From Mycobacteriales bacterium (GTDB taxonomy: Bacteria > Actinomycetota > Actinomycetes > Mycobacteriales > SCTD01): a stretch of DNA of 51,148 nt. The stretch spans positions 1 through 51,148 of the forward strand of contig JAUYQP010000024.1 of NCBI GenBank assembly GCA_030697205.1, in the 5' to 3' direction. This document shows, piece after piece, positions 21,284 through 28,906 of the stretch. Both the position numbers and the translations under genes were made by a program. How positions within the stretch are numbered: position 1 is the first letter of the stretch; the number at the start of each line of letters is the position of its first letter. Under the pieces are notes generated by a model, which ran no database searches, was not told where the DNA came from, and saw nothing but the letters and a program-made list of their open reading frames with translations.

Positions 21284-22630
21284 TCAGCTAGGACGCTTGC
21301 GAATCCGTGCAAGCGCGTCCAACGCAGTGTCGTCGGCCGTAGGCAGTGTGTGCAGGTAGCGCTCGGTCGTGGCGATGCTTGCATGACCGAGCCGCTCCTT
21401 TACGACCTGCAGGTCGGCACCACCGGCGAGAAGCCATGACGCATGGGCGTGGCGTAGGTCATGCATGCGCACGCTCCCCTCGAGGCCGGCGGCCTTGCAT
21501 GCCGGTGTCCACACGTTGTTGCGGAACCAGTCACGGGACAGGTGCCCGTCACCGGCGACGACACGAGGCTGGCTGCCCCCGTCGCTGCCCCCGGCGCGCC
21601 GACGGGCGCGGTAGGCGGCGAACACCGCCCGGCACAGCGCGCAGCGGCACCTGCCGGCGGTGTAGGCCGACAGAGTCGCGTGCCGGTAGGTCCGGCCCTT
21701 GTCGTTCGGCTCGGTGCGGCCGCTCTCCGCACTCGGGACGGGCACCAGCCGCGGCGGGGCCTCCGGCTCCGGCTGGGTGAAAAGCAGGTCGTCCGGCGCC
21801 AACCCGTTGTCCCGCACGTACTCGGCGACCCGTGCGGCGACGGCGGTGCTGAGCTTGAAGCGGCGGCTCAGCTTGCCCTTCGGGTAGGGCTTGACGTGGA
21901 ACCTGCCGCCCTCCGGATGGAACTTCGGGTTCACCATCACCACGGCCCGGCTGACCGTCAGGATCCGGCTCGCCGCGTCGAGGTCGGCCGGACGCAGCTC
22001 GGTGATCTCGCCCCACCGCAGCCCGGAGTCGATCGCCACCTCGACGAGCAGCTGGCTCATCTCGTCCGGCAGCGCGTCGTAGATCGTCTCGAACTGCTCC
22101 GGCGTGACGATCCGGAACTCCTTGCGCGCCACCGTCGGGGTCTTCACCCCACGGCACGGATGCAGCTGCACCACCGCGTCGTTGAGCGCGGTCGTGAAGA
22201 TCGCCGACAGGATGATCTTCTGGTGCCGGATGTTCGCCGGGCTGACACCGGCCGCTACGCGGTCGCTGACCCACTCGCGGACGTGGCTGGGCAGGATGGT
22301 GGTCATGCGCATCGTGCCGAAGAACGGCACCAGGTGCTTGTCGATGGAGTAGCGGTAGGACTCGCGGGTGCTCGGCTCGAGCACGTGGTGCGGGAACCAC
22401 ACCTCGTCCACGTACCGCTTGAACGGCAGCTTGCCGACGTCGGCACCCGAGAGCTTGCCCTGCCCGACCAGCACCGAGGCCTGCGCAGCGGCGGCGGCCG
22501 CCTCCCGCTTGCTGGCAAAGGTGCCGGCGCTGCGGGTCTGGCCGCGGGCGTCGCGGTAGCAGGCCATGAACCCCGGCCGGCCGTCGTCGCAGGGGCGGGC
22601 GCGCACCCAACCGAGCGGCACCGCGTCCAC
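21284..22630 (-). CDS. Tyrosine site-specific integrase with an inserted Cys-rich motif
   Basis: 448 aa. An AP2-like arm-binding N-terminus covers ~1-60, a SAM-like core-binding domain ~75-165, and the catalytic domain ~175-440. All key residues are present: R205 (SGLRWGE), H390 and R393 (HDLRHAH), H416 (LGHAS) and nucleophile Y425. Unusually, about 60 residues are inserted in the catalytic domain (~300-360), including Y-T-A-G-R-C-R-C-A-L-C-R (C328, C330, C333). It reads away from the tRNA-derived site about 160 bp upstream, the usual arrangement for tRNA-targeting integrative elements. Confidence 0.92.
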   Translation of the reverse strand: MDAVPLGWVRARPCDDGRPGFMACYRDARGQTRSAGTFASKREAAAAAAQASVLVGQGKLSGADVGKLPFKRYVDEVWFPHHVLEPSTRESYRYSIDKHLVPFFGTMRMTTILPSHVREWVSDRVAAGVSPANIRHQKIILSAIFTTALNDAVVQLHPCRGVKTPTVARKEFRIVTPEQFETIYDALPDEMSQLLVEVAIDSGLRWGEITELRPADLDAASRILTVSRAVVMVNPKFHPEGGRFHVKPYPKGKLSRRFKLSTAVAARVAEYVRDNGLAPDDLLFTQPEPEAPPRLVPVPSAESGRTEPNDKGRTYRHATLSAYTAGRCRCALCRAVFAAYRARRRAGGSDGGSQPRVVAGDGHLSRDWFRNNVWTPACKAAGLEGSVRMHDLRHAHASWLLAGGADLQVVKERLGHASIATTERYLHTLPTADDTALDALARIRKRPS

Positions 22631-22791
22631 CTCCTCTGACGTCCGTGCGGCCCGAGGGTCGCTGATGTCCGCAGAATGTCCGCAAACTCAGACGACTCTG
22701 AGCGACCGGGAGCGTTCTGCAGCGACCCAGAAATACCCTCTGACCTGCGGTTTTGCCAAGTGTACGCCCATCGGGACTGTTGGTAAACGCC

Positions 22792-22835
22792 GCTCATAAC
22801 CCAGAGGTCGTAGGTTCAAATCCTACCCCCGCTAC
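22792..22835 (+). other. 3' half of an initiator tRNA-Met gene: candidate att site
   Basis: The sequence matches an initiator tRNA from the anticodon loop onward: GCTCATAACCC (CAT anticodon, C-C-C of the initiator GGG:CCC stem), then a T-arm GTAGG-TTCAAAT-CCTAC and the acceptor 3' strand CCCCGCT-A. The bases upstream (AAACGCC) do not pair with the anticodon stem and no D-arm or 5' acceptor strand exists, so this is not a full tRNA. Such 3' halves are typical att copies left by integration into a tRNA gene. The full-length partner is not seen in the window. Confidence 0.85.
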
Positions 22836-22841
22836 ACATAT

Positions 22842-22880
22842 CAGAGGGCCCCTCACAGTTCGACTGTGCGGGGCCCTCTG
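22842..22880 (+). terminator. Hairpin terminator after the tRNA fragment
   Basis: CAGAGGGCCCC (22842-22852) pairs perfectly with GGGGCCCTCTG (22870-22880), and CACAGT/ACTGTG (22854-22859 and 22863-22868) forms an inner stem with a TCG loop. This is the kind of terminator expected after a tRNA gene, so it probably belonged to the original tRNA locus. Confidence 0.8.
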
Positions 22881-23000
22881 CATTGTGCGACACGGCTCAG
22901 ACGTGCGTAGGCCCAGAACGAGGGCAGGGCTTCGGGATCGTGGCTGTCCAGGACCAGTCCCAACAGGCGTACGGACACGTGGCCTTCAGCACGGCTTCGG

Positions 23001-24284
23001 TCACGGCGACTGTGTCGCGGCTACAGGCCGGTGGGTCTCGTACATCCGCACCGCGACGACAGCGCCGGAGGCAGCGGTGATGGCGGCGACCGCCCAGACT
23101 GCGGTCGGGATGCCATAGGCGTCGGCGAGGACGCCGGCGAGCACTGCGCCGACGGCGAAGCCACCGTCACGCCAGAGCCGGTAGACGCCTACGGATCGGG
23201 CCCGCCAGGCGGGGTGGGCGACGTCGCCGATCGCGGCGAGCAGCGTCGGGTAGACCATCGCGGTGCCGGCGCCGAGAAGCACGGCGGCGACCGCCCAGGT
23301 GCTGAACGTGTTGCCGAGCGCGTACAGACCAAGCGCCAATGCCTGGACCCACATGCCGGCGGCGATGAGCCACTTGCGCCCGATCCGGTCCGACAGGCCG
23401 CCGGTGATGAGTTGCCCGATGCCCCAGACGGCCGGGTAGAGCGCGGCGAGGACGCCGACCTGGCTGATCGTCAGGCCGTGCTGGGTGAACAGCAGCGGGA
23501 ACAATCCCCAGGCGAGGCCGTCGTTGAGGTTGTTCACCATGCCGGCCTGGCTGGCGGCCGACAGGGCCTTCTCCTTGAGGGAGGTGAGCATCAGGATCTC
23601 GCGGGTGGTGAGCTCGCCGTGCAGGTCGCTGTTGGTGGTGACGTGTGCGGCGGCTTCGTGCAGGGCGTGCCCGCGGGTCTCCTTCACGCCGAGAGTGGAC
23701 AGGCCGAGGCCGAGGGCGATGTAGGCGGCTCCCAGCAGGAAGGGCGCCGGTCGCAGGCCGTAGGTCTGGGCGAGCCAGCCGGTGGCCAAAGCGGTGATGG
23801 CGAGCGCGCCGTAGCCAGCGGCTTCGTTGAAGCCCATCGCGAGTCCGCGCCGGGCTGGTCCCACGAGGTCGATCTTCATGATGACGGTGGTGGACCAGGT
23901 CAGGCCCTGGTTGATCCCGAGCAGCACGTTGGCGGCGATGACCCACCACCAGCTGGGAGCCCAGATCAGCAGCGCCGGGACGGGCAACGCGACCAGCCAG
24001 CCAGCGACGAGCACGGGCTTGCGGCCGTACCGGTCGGAGAGGGTGCCGGCGAAGAAGTTGGTGGCGGCCTTCACCAGTCCGAAGGCGACGATGAAGGTCA
24101 GGGCGGCGCTGTAGCCGTCGAGGTCGAAGGTCTGCTTGGCCAGCAGTGGGACGACGGTGCGCTCCTGGCCGAGCGTGCCGCCGACGAGGGCGTTGACGGC
24201 GACGAGGAGGCTGAACTGGGCCAGGTTCTCCTTCAGGCCCAGCCGGATCCCGCCCCGCTCGGCCGGCTGGTGCAACACCGTCAC
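23001..24284 (-). CDS. MFS transporter of the sulfur-type cluster
   Basis: 427 aa from GTG at 24284, overlapping the TGA of the upstream gene (GTGA). Twelve hydrophobic segments and two MFS signature loops are visible: G-T-L-S-D-R-Y-G-R-K-P after helix 2 and the matching G-G-L-S-D-R-I-G-R-K in the second half. The central loop (~195-240) is hydrophilic and contains His residues. Co-translation with a CstB-like enzyme suggests a role in moving a sulfur species, thiol or metalloid product, but the substrate and even the direction are unknown. Confidence 0.85.
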   Translation of the reverse strand: MTVLHQPAERGGIRLGLKENLAQFSLLVAVNALVGGTLGQERTVVPLLAKQTFDLDGYSAALTFIVAFGLVKAATNFFAGTLSDRYGRKPVLVAGWLVALPVPALLIWAPSWWWVIAANVLLGINQGLTWSTTVIMKIDLVGPARRGLAMGFNEAAGYGALAITALATGWLAQTYGLRPAPFLLGAAYIALGLGLSTLGVKETRGHALHEAAAHVTTNSDLHGELTTREILMLTSLKEKALSAASQAGMVNNLNDGLAWGLFPLLFTQHGLTISQVGVLAALYPAVWGIGQLITGGLSDRIGRKWLIAAGMWVQALALGLYALGNTFSTWAVAAVLLGAGTAMVYPTLLAAIGDVAHPAWRARSVGVYRLWRDGGFAVGAVLAGVLADAYGIPTAVWAVAAITAASGAVVAVRMYETHRPVAATQSP

Positions 24285-25672
24285 GGACCGACCTCGAGGG
24301 ACGCGCCGTGCGCCGCGGACCAGTCGCCAGGGCCGCCGGTGACGATGCTGACGTCCTCGCACCCGCTGGCAGCGAGCAGGCTCGCGGCTGTCGCGGCGCG
24401 TTCGCCGTGGCCGCAGATGGTCTGCAGCGGACCCGTCAGTCCCGCGGTGCTCACGGTGGCGAGCTCGGCGTTGCGGGCCCCGGGGAGATGCCCGGCGGCA
24501 AACTCGTTGCGTTGGCGGATGTCGACGACCCGTGTCGGATCCGCGTGCGCCGCCTCGATCAGCGGCAGCGAACGCACGGTCCCGCCCGCGGCCTGCCACG
24601 CTGCGAGGCCGCCGCCGAGTTCGCCGGCGAGCTGCTCGACGCCGACCTTGAGGGCCTGCCAGACGATCTCGTCCGGGTCCTGGTCAGGGTTGCGCACGAT
24701 GACGACCGGCCGGGTGGGATCGGTGAGCCAGCCGAGCCAGGTCGCGAACGCGGCGCGCAGCTCGATGGACAACGATCCGGGTACGTGCCCGGCGGCGAAC
24801 TCGGTGATGGGGCGAGCGTCGATGACCTGCGCGCCTTCACCCTGCAGCCCTACGACCTGCTCGACGGTGAGTGGTGCCAGACCCGGTGTGCCGGACAGGA
24901 CGGCCGGGCCGCGCCGGTTGAGCTCGCCAAGGCGCCCGAAGTACGCCGGGTACGAACCGAGGCTGTCGAGCAAGGTCCGCACGAAGGCGTCCTCATCAGG
25001 AGCCGCGAGCAGCGGGTTGGTGGCCCTCTGCTCCCCGATCGTGGTGGTCCGGGCCGCCCCGGGCGGGGCGGAGCAGAACGAGCCGGCGCCATGGGTGGGC
25101 AGCACGGCTGTCTCGTCATCGAGCTCGTCGACGAGACGGTGCAGCGAGCGGTACTGCGCGCGGGTGAGTGCCTCGGTGTTCTCGGCGCCGGCGAGGTCGG
25201 TGCGGGCTGCCGCCCCGACGATGAGTGACCCGCCGGTGAACACTGCGAGCTGCTCCGAGCCATCCATCAGCAGATAGGACAGGTGCTCCGGCGTGTGGCC
25301 AGGAGTGACCAGGGCGCGCAGCGTGAGTCCGCCGAGGTCGACCTCATCGCCCTCGACGAGCCCGCGGTGATCGAAGCGTCGATGTCCGGTCGCGGAGCCG
25401 AGAACCTGGGCGCCCTGGTCGGCGGCAAGCTGCACCGAGCCGGTGAGGAAGTCCGCGTGCAGGTGCGTCTCGGCAGTGAACGCCACCGTCAGGCTGTGGA
25501 GGCCAGCAGCCTCGCGAAGCGACCGCAGGTCCCGGGACGGGTCGACGGCCAGGGCACGACCATCGCCGAGGTCGACGAGGTACGCAGAGTTGCCCAGCCC
25601 CTCGTCGACGAGGGGGACGATCAGCGGGCTGTTCTTCACGAGCTCTCCAAGGCGCGTCCGCGGTCTGAGCAC
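24281..25672 (-). CDS. CstB-like persulfide dioxygenase fused to two rhodanese domains
   Basis: 463 aa. The N-terminal metallo-beta-lactamase domain holds the persulfide-dioxygenase-type ligands: THLHADF (H70, H72, D74), GHTPEH (H126), a downstream D159, and PTHGAG (H194). Two rhodanese domains follow. The first (~270-360) has lost its active cysteine (V-R-N-P-D at that site). The second (~370-460) keeps it (TICGHGERA, C420). This MBL / pseudo-rhodanese / rhodanese order is that of CstB, which oxidises low-molecular-weight persulfides and forms thiosulfate. It is divergent from an ArsR-rhodanese regulator. An internal GTG at 25636-25638 has GGAGAG upstream and is an alternative start. Confidence 0.88.
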   Translation of the reverse strand: MLRPRTRLGELVKNSPLIVPLVDEGLGNSAYLVDLGDGRALAVDPSRDLRSLREAAGLHSLTVAFTAETHLHADFLTGSVQLAADQGAQVLGSATGHRRFDHRGLVEGDEVDLGGLTLRALVTPGHTPEHLSYLLMDGSEQLAVFTGGSLIVGAAARTDLAGAENTEALTRAQYRSLHRLVDELDDETAVLPTHGAGSFCSAPPGAARTTTIGEQRATNPLLAAPDEDAFVRTLLDSLGSYPAYFGRLGELNRRGPAVLSGTPGLAPLTVEQVVGLQGEGAQVIDARPITEFAAGHVPGSLSIELRAAFATWLGWLTDPTRPVVIVRNPDQDPDEIVWQALKVGVEQLAGELGGGLAAWQAAGGTVRSLPLIEAAHADPTRVVDIRQRNEFAAGHLPGARNAELATVSTAGLTGPLQTICGHGERAATAASLLAASGCEDVSIVTGGPGDWSAAHGASLEVGP

Positions 25673-25684
25673 GTGCCGGACATG

Positions 25685-25757
25685 CTCAAGTGATCCCTTG
25701 AGGAAGGTTCGTCGACGGCCTCGGCCATTGTCAAGTGTTCGTTTGAATGGATACTGT
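25685..25757. promoter_or_regulatory. Divergent promoters with two 16-bp operator-like dyads
   Basis: Two copies of TCAAGTGnTCnnTTGA lie 45 bp apart, at 25686-25701 and 25731-25746. For the plus strand, TTGTCA (25728-25733), 18 bp and TACTGT (25752-25757) form a good promoter for the regulator. On the minus strand, TTGACA (25734-25729) is the -35 for the CstB-like gene, with GAACCT 18 bp further on. The right dyad covers the shared -35 region and the left dyad covers the start region of the minus-strand transcript. An ArsR-type dimer bound at both sites would shut both genes; that is inference. Confidence 0.7.
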
Positions 25758-25782
25758 CGCTGTGTGCTGGCGGGTGCGCAAG

Positions 25783-26451
25783 ATGGGTGACCGAGCGTCC
25801 AAGGACGCCTTGTTCGATGGCTTCGCGCTGGTCGGCAAGGCGCTGGGCAACGGACGGCGCGCCGAGCTCGTCGACGTGCTGGCGCAGGGTGAGCGTTCCG
25901 TCGAGGAGCTGGCCGGCGAGATCGGGCAGAGCGTCGCGAACACCTCGCAGCACTTGCAGCAGCTCCTGCGCGCCGGTCTGGTCACGACCCGCAGGGAAGG
26001 CACCCGGGTCTACTACGCACTTTCCAGCGCGCAGGTGCGGGACCTGTGGCAGGGGCTGCGTGAGGTGGCTGCCGCGCACGTCGCCGAGCTGGACCGGCTC
26101 GCCGAGGCCTACCTGGGCGATCGTGCCGGACTGGAGTCGATCGGCCAGTCCGAGCTGCGCAGCAGGCTCCGAGCCGGTGACGTGGTCGTGCTGGACGTCC
26201 GGCCGACACCGGAGTACGCGGCGGGGCACATCGCCGGCGCGCGTTCCCTTCCGCTGGCCGACCTGGCCCGACGACTGAAGGACCTCCCCAAGGACACCGA
26301 GGTCGTCGCGTACTGCCGCGGTCCCTACTGCGTCTACGCCGACGACGCGGTGCGGCTCCTGTGCCGTCGGGGCTACCGGGCCAGCCGGCTCGTGGACGGG
26401 TTTCCGGAGTGGGAACGTGCGGGGCTCCCCACAGCCTCGGATGCGCTGTGA
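25783..26451 (+). CDS. ArsR-family regulator fused to a rhodanese domain
   Basis: 222 aa from ATG at 25783, chosen because the predicted transcript starts near 25764, which rules out the ATG at 25747. Residues ~1-100 form an ArsR-type winged helix (S-V-A-N-T-S-Q-H-L-Q-Q-L-L-R-A-G-L-V recognition region, then the wing). Residues ~120-215 form a rhodanese domain with the loop CRGPYC (C178, C183). The HTH part contains no cysteine, so the usual ArsR or BigR/SqrR thiol switch is absent and sensing probably occurs at the rhodanese cysteines. Likely represses the divergent CstB-like/MFS operon and itself. GTGA overlap with the next gene. Confidence 0.9.
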   Translation: MGDRASKDALFDGFALVGKALGNGRRAELVDVLAQGERSVEELAGEIGQSVANTSQHLQQLLRAGLVTTRREGTRVYYALSSAQVRDLWQGLREVAAAHVAELDRLAEAYLGDRAGLESIGQSELRSRLRAGDVVVLDVRPTPEYAAGHIAGARSLPLADLARRLKDLPKDTEVVAYCRGPYCVYADDAVRLLCRRGYRASRLVDGFPEWERAGLPTASDAL

Positions 26452-28013
26452 CAGGTGCTGCGGGTGGAGTGCGGCTGGCCGAGCTCGTGGCTGCCCTGTC
26501 GCTCGCGACCGATCTGGGGCTGGGGCAGCCGCAGGAGCACATCATCCGGCAGACCCTGATCGCGATGCGGGTCGCGGAGCTCGAGAACCTGTCCGACGAC
26601 GAGCGGGCGGCGATCTTCTACGTGTCACTGCTCGCCTGGGTCGGGTGCGTCGCGGACGCGCACGAGATGGGCAAGTGGTTCGGCGACGACATGAAGGTGC
26701 GTGCCGACAGCTATCTGGTCGACCTGACCGGGGTGCCGATGATGCGCTTCATGCTCGGCCATGTCGGCGGCGGTAGCTCCCCGATCCGACGACTGACGAT
26801 GATCGGCAAGTTCCTGGCCGGCGGGTCGAACGAGGTACGTGCCTCGATGGCCTCGCACTGCGAGGCCTCCGGCGACCTGTCGTTGCGCCTGGGGCTGGGA
26901 GCGGAGGTCCGTGATCCGCTTCAGCAGGCGTTCGAGCGCTGGGACGGCAAGGGTTCCCCGGCCCAACTGCACGGCGATGAGATCGCACGCATCATGCGAA
27001 TCGTCCACATCTCCAACGACGTGGAGATGCTGCACCGGCTCGGCGGCGTCGAGGCTGCCTGCGAGATGCTGCACTCCCGCCGGGGCACCGAGTTCGACCC
27101 GGAGCTCGTCGACCGGTTCTGCGCGCACGGCGGTGATCTTCTTGCCTCCCTGGAAGAGCTCGACGGCTGGGACACGCTGATCGGCGGGCACGAAGGGCTG
27201 CAACGGCAGCTCAGCGACGACGAGCTCGACGTAGCGCTGGAGGCGTTCGCCGACTACGCCGACGTCAAGTCGCCGTACACGCTCGGGCACTCCCGCGGGG
27301 TCGCCCTGTTGGCCGCAGCAGCCGCCGCCAGCGTCGGCCTGCCGGTCGACGACGTCACACTGGTACGGCGGGCGGGGCTGGTGCACGACGTCGGCACGAT
27401 CGGAGTCGCCTCAGGGATCCTGGACAAGCCCGGGCGGCTCACCGAGGCCGAACGAGAGCGCGTCCGCACCCACCCGTACCTGACAGCACGCACCTTCTCC
27501 AAGCCCGCTGCGCTCGGCGCCATCGGACAGCTGGCTGCGCTGCACCACGAGCGGATGGACGGCTCCGGGTACCCGTCGGGAGTGACGGCCGACGGCCTGC
27601 CGATGGCTGCCCGGGTGATCGCCGCCGCCGACGTTTACCACGCGCTGCTGGAGCCTCGCCCCCACCGTGCCGCGCTGCCGCGCGAGGAGGCCCGGAAGAT
27701 CCTCACGGCCGAGGTGACTGCCGGCCGTCTGGACGGTGACGCCGTGCGGGCGGTGCTGGACGCCGCCGGGCACCGGGTGCGGCGCAGGACCGAGCACCCG
27801 GCAGGCCTGACTGCGCGCGAGGTCGAGGTCCTCGTGCTGCTGGCGCGAGGCCGGACCAAGCAGCAGATCGCCCAGGAGCTGAGCATCTCCGCCAAGACGG
27901 TCAACACCCACGCCGAGCACATCTACGGCAAGATCGGCGTGACCTCCCGCGGTGCCGCTGCGCTGTTCGCGATGCGGCACGGGCTGATCACCGTCGCCGA
28001 GATCTCGGACTGA
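26448..28013 (+). CDS. Tandem HD-GYP-type protein with LuxR-type HTH
   Basis: 521 aa from GTG at 26448, overlapping the regulator's TGA. The first HD-GYP-like unit (~10-230) has lost its HD pair (L-A-W-V-G-C where the motif should be) and ends with W-D-G-K-G-S-P instead of GYP. The second (~275-400) is intact: H281, HD at 313-314, H342, HH at 366-367, and G-Y-P at 374-376. A LuxR/GerE HTH covers ~452-515 (L-T-A-R-E-V-E-V-L...S-A-K-T-V-N-T-H). HD-GYP domains can hydrolyse c-di-GMP. Fusion with a DNA-binding domain suggests a nucleotide-responsive transcription factor, although the substrate is not established. Confidence 0.87.
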   Translation: MTGAAGGVRLAELVAALSLATDLGLGQPQEHIIRQTLIAMRVAELENLSDDERAAIFYVSLLAWVGCVADAHEMGKWFGDDMKVRADSYLVDLTGVPMMRFMLGHVGGGSSPIRRLTMIGKFLAGGSNEVRASMASHCEASGDLSLRLGLGAEVRDPLQQAFERWDGKGSPAQLHGDEIARIMRIVHISNDVEMLHRLGGVEAACEMLHSRRGTEFDPELVDRFCAHGGDLLASLEELDGWDTLIGGHEGLQRQLSDDELDVALEAFADYADVKSPYTLGHSRGVALLAAAAAASVGLPVDDVTLVRRAGLVHDVGTIGVASGILDKPGRLTEAERERVRTHPYLTARTFSKPAALGAIGQLAALHHERMDGSGYPSGVTADGLPMAARVIAAADVYHALLEPRPHRAALPREEARKILTAEVTAGRLDGDAVRAVLDAAGHRVRRRTEHPAGLTAREVEVLVLLARGRTKQQIAQELSISAKTVNTHAEHIYGKIGVTSRGAAALFAMRHGLITVAEISD

Positions 28014-28024
28014 CCGCACGAAGA

Positions 28025-28040
28025 TCGGGCGAACGCCCGA
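28025..28040 (+). terminator. Small hairpin after the HD-GYP/LuxR gene
   Basis: TCGGGC (28025-28030) and GCCCGA (28035-28040) form a 6-bp stem with a GAAC tetraloop, 12 nt after the stop codon. It is short and has no U-tract. Confidence 0.4.
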
Positions 28041-28075
28041 CGCGACGCCGCCCGGGTGCGCCGTAGAACGAAGGC

Positions 28076-28492
28076 ATGACTCGTTCAGGTGAAGCGAAGG
28101 GCGCGACGGCAACCCCTTCGTGGTCCGTCGGAGGCCTGTTCCTGGAGGCCCTGGCCGTCCGCGACTTCGACCGGATGGCGGACTGCTTCACGCCCGAGGC
28201 CACGATGAGAGCGCTGATCCCGCCCGGTCTGACCGAGTGCGAGGGCGCCGCGCAGATCGTCGACAACATCCGCTGCTGGTTCGGCGCCGCGGAGGCGTTC
28301 GAGGTCCTCGACGGCACCGTCGGTGAGGTCGGCGGCCGGGTGCATGTCTCCTGGCGGCTGCGGCTGCATCCGACGCCCTGGGGTGATGACTCCTGGCACG
28401 TCATCGAGCAGCAGGCCTACCTGCGTGCCGGCGACCGCATCGAAGCCATCGACCTGCTCTGCTCCGGCTTCCAGCCCGACACCCACGCCTGA
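28076..28492 (+). CDS. NTF2/SnoaL-like protein
   Basis: 138 aa with the alpha+beta pattern of SnoaL-like/NTF2-fold proteins: L-E-A-L-A-V-R-D-F-D-R-M-A-D-C-F near the start, then short strands ending Y-L-R-A-G-D-R-I-E-A-I-D-L-L-C-S-G-F. This fold often forms small ligand-binding or isomerase-like cavities, so function is not predictable. TAGAAC at 28064-28069 lies exactly 6 nt before the ATG, so transcription may be leaderless. Confidence 0.75.
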   Translation: MTRSGEAKGATATPSWSVGGLFLEALAVRDFDRMADCFTPEATMRALIPPGLTECEGAAQIVDNIRCWFGAAEAFEVLDGTVGEVGGRVHVSWRLRLHPTPWGDDSWHVIEQQAYLRAGDRIEAIDLLCSGFQPDTHA

Positions 28493-28533
28493 CCTCGCCC
28501 TCACTCCACCACCTTCACGAAGGGAAGTACGAC

Positions 28534-28896
28534 ATGAGCAACAAGGCCGCCATCAGCCTCACCACCGGGCTCGAGGACACCGAGAAGGTCATGATCGCGT
28601 TGCTGGTCGCCGTCGGCGCCGCCGAGAGCGGCAGGCCCACCCTCACCTTCCTCACGAAGGAGGCCGTGCGACTTGCCCTGGGGGGCACCGCCATCGGCAC
28701 CGCCTGCGACGGCTGCCCGAGCCTGCCCGACCTGATGAAGCGCTACGAGGCCGCCGGCGGGGAGCTGCTGGTCTGCCCGATCTGCTTCAACTCCAAGCAG
28801 CTCGACCCAGACGGCCTCGTATCGAACGCGAAGCTCGGCGGCACGGTGCAGCTGTGGGAATGGATCGGCGACGGCGCCACCACCTTCAGCTACTAG
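28534..28896 (+). CDS. DsrE/DsrF-family sulfur-relay-like protein
   Basis: 120 aa with the DsrE fold pattern: an N-terminal strand and a K-V-M-I-A-L-L-V-A-V-G-A-A helix, then T-L-T-F-L-T-K-E-A-V. Cys residues occur in C-D-G-C-P and in V-C-P-I-C-F-N-S-K (four cysteines); the second motif lies where DsrE-family proteins carry their persulfide-carrying cysteine. Function in sulfur transfer is inferred from family and from the rhodanese-rich neighbourhood. ATG start with AAGGGA upstream. It precedes the unknown 238-aa gene by 10 bp, so the two are likely in one operon. Confidence 0.85.
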   Translation: MSNKAAISLTTGLEDTEKVMIALLVAVGAAESGRPTLTFLTKEAVRLALGGTAIGTACDGCPSLPDLMKRYEAAGGELLVCPICFNSKQLDPDGLVSNAKLGGTVQLWEWIGDGATTFSY

Positions 28897-28906
28897 GAGA
28901 CCTCTC

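Noticed and set aside
22763-22838. Complete tRNA gene
   Set aside because: The bases upstream of the anticodon loop do not pair and no D-arm or 5' acceptor strand exists.
23031-25277. 748-aa reading frame opposite the MFS and CstB-like genes
   Set aside because: It spans two well-supported genes on the other strand and lacks any domain.
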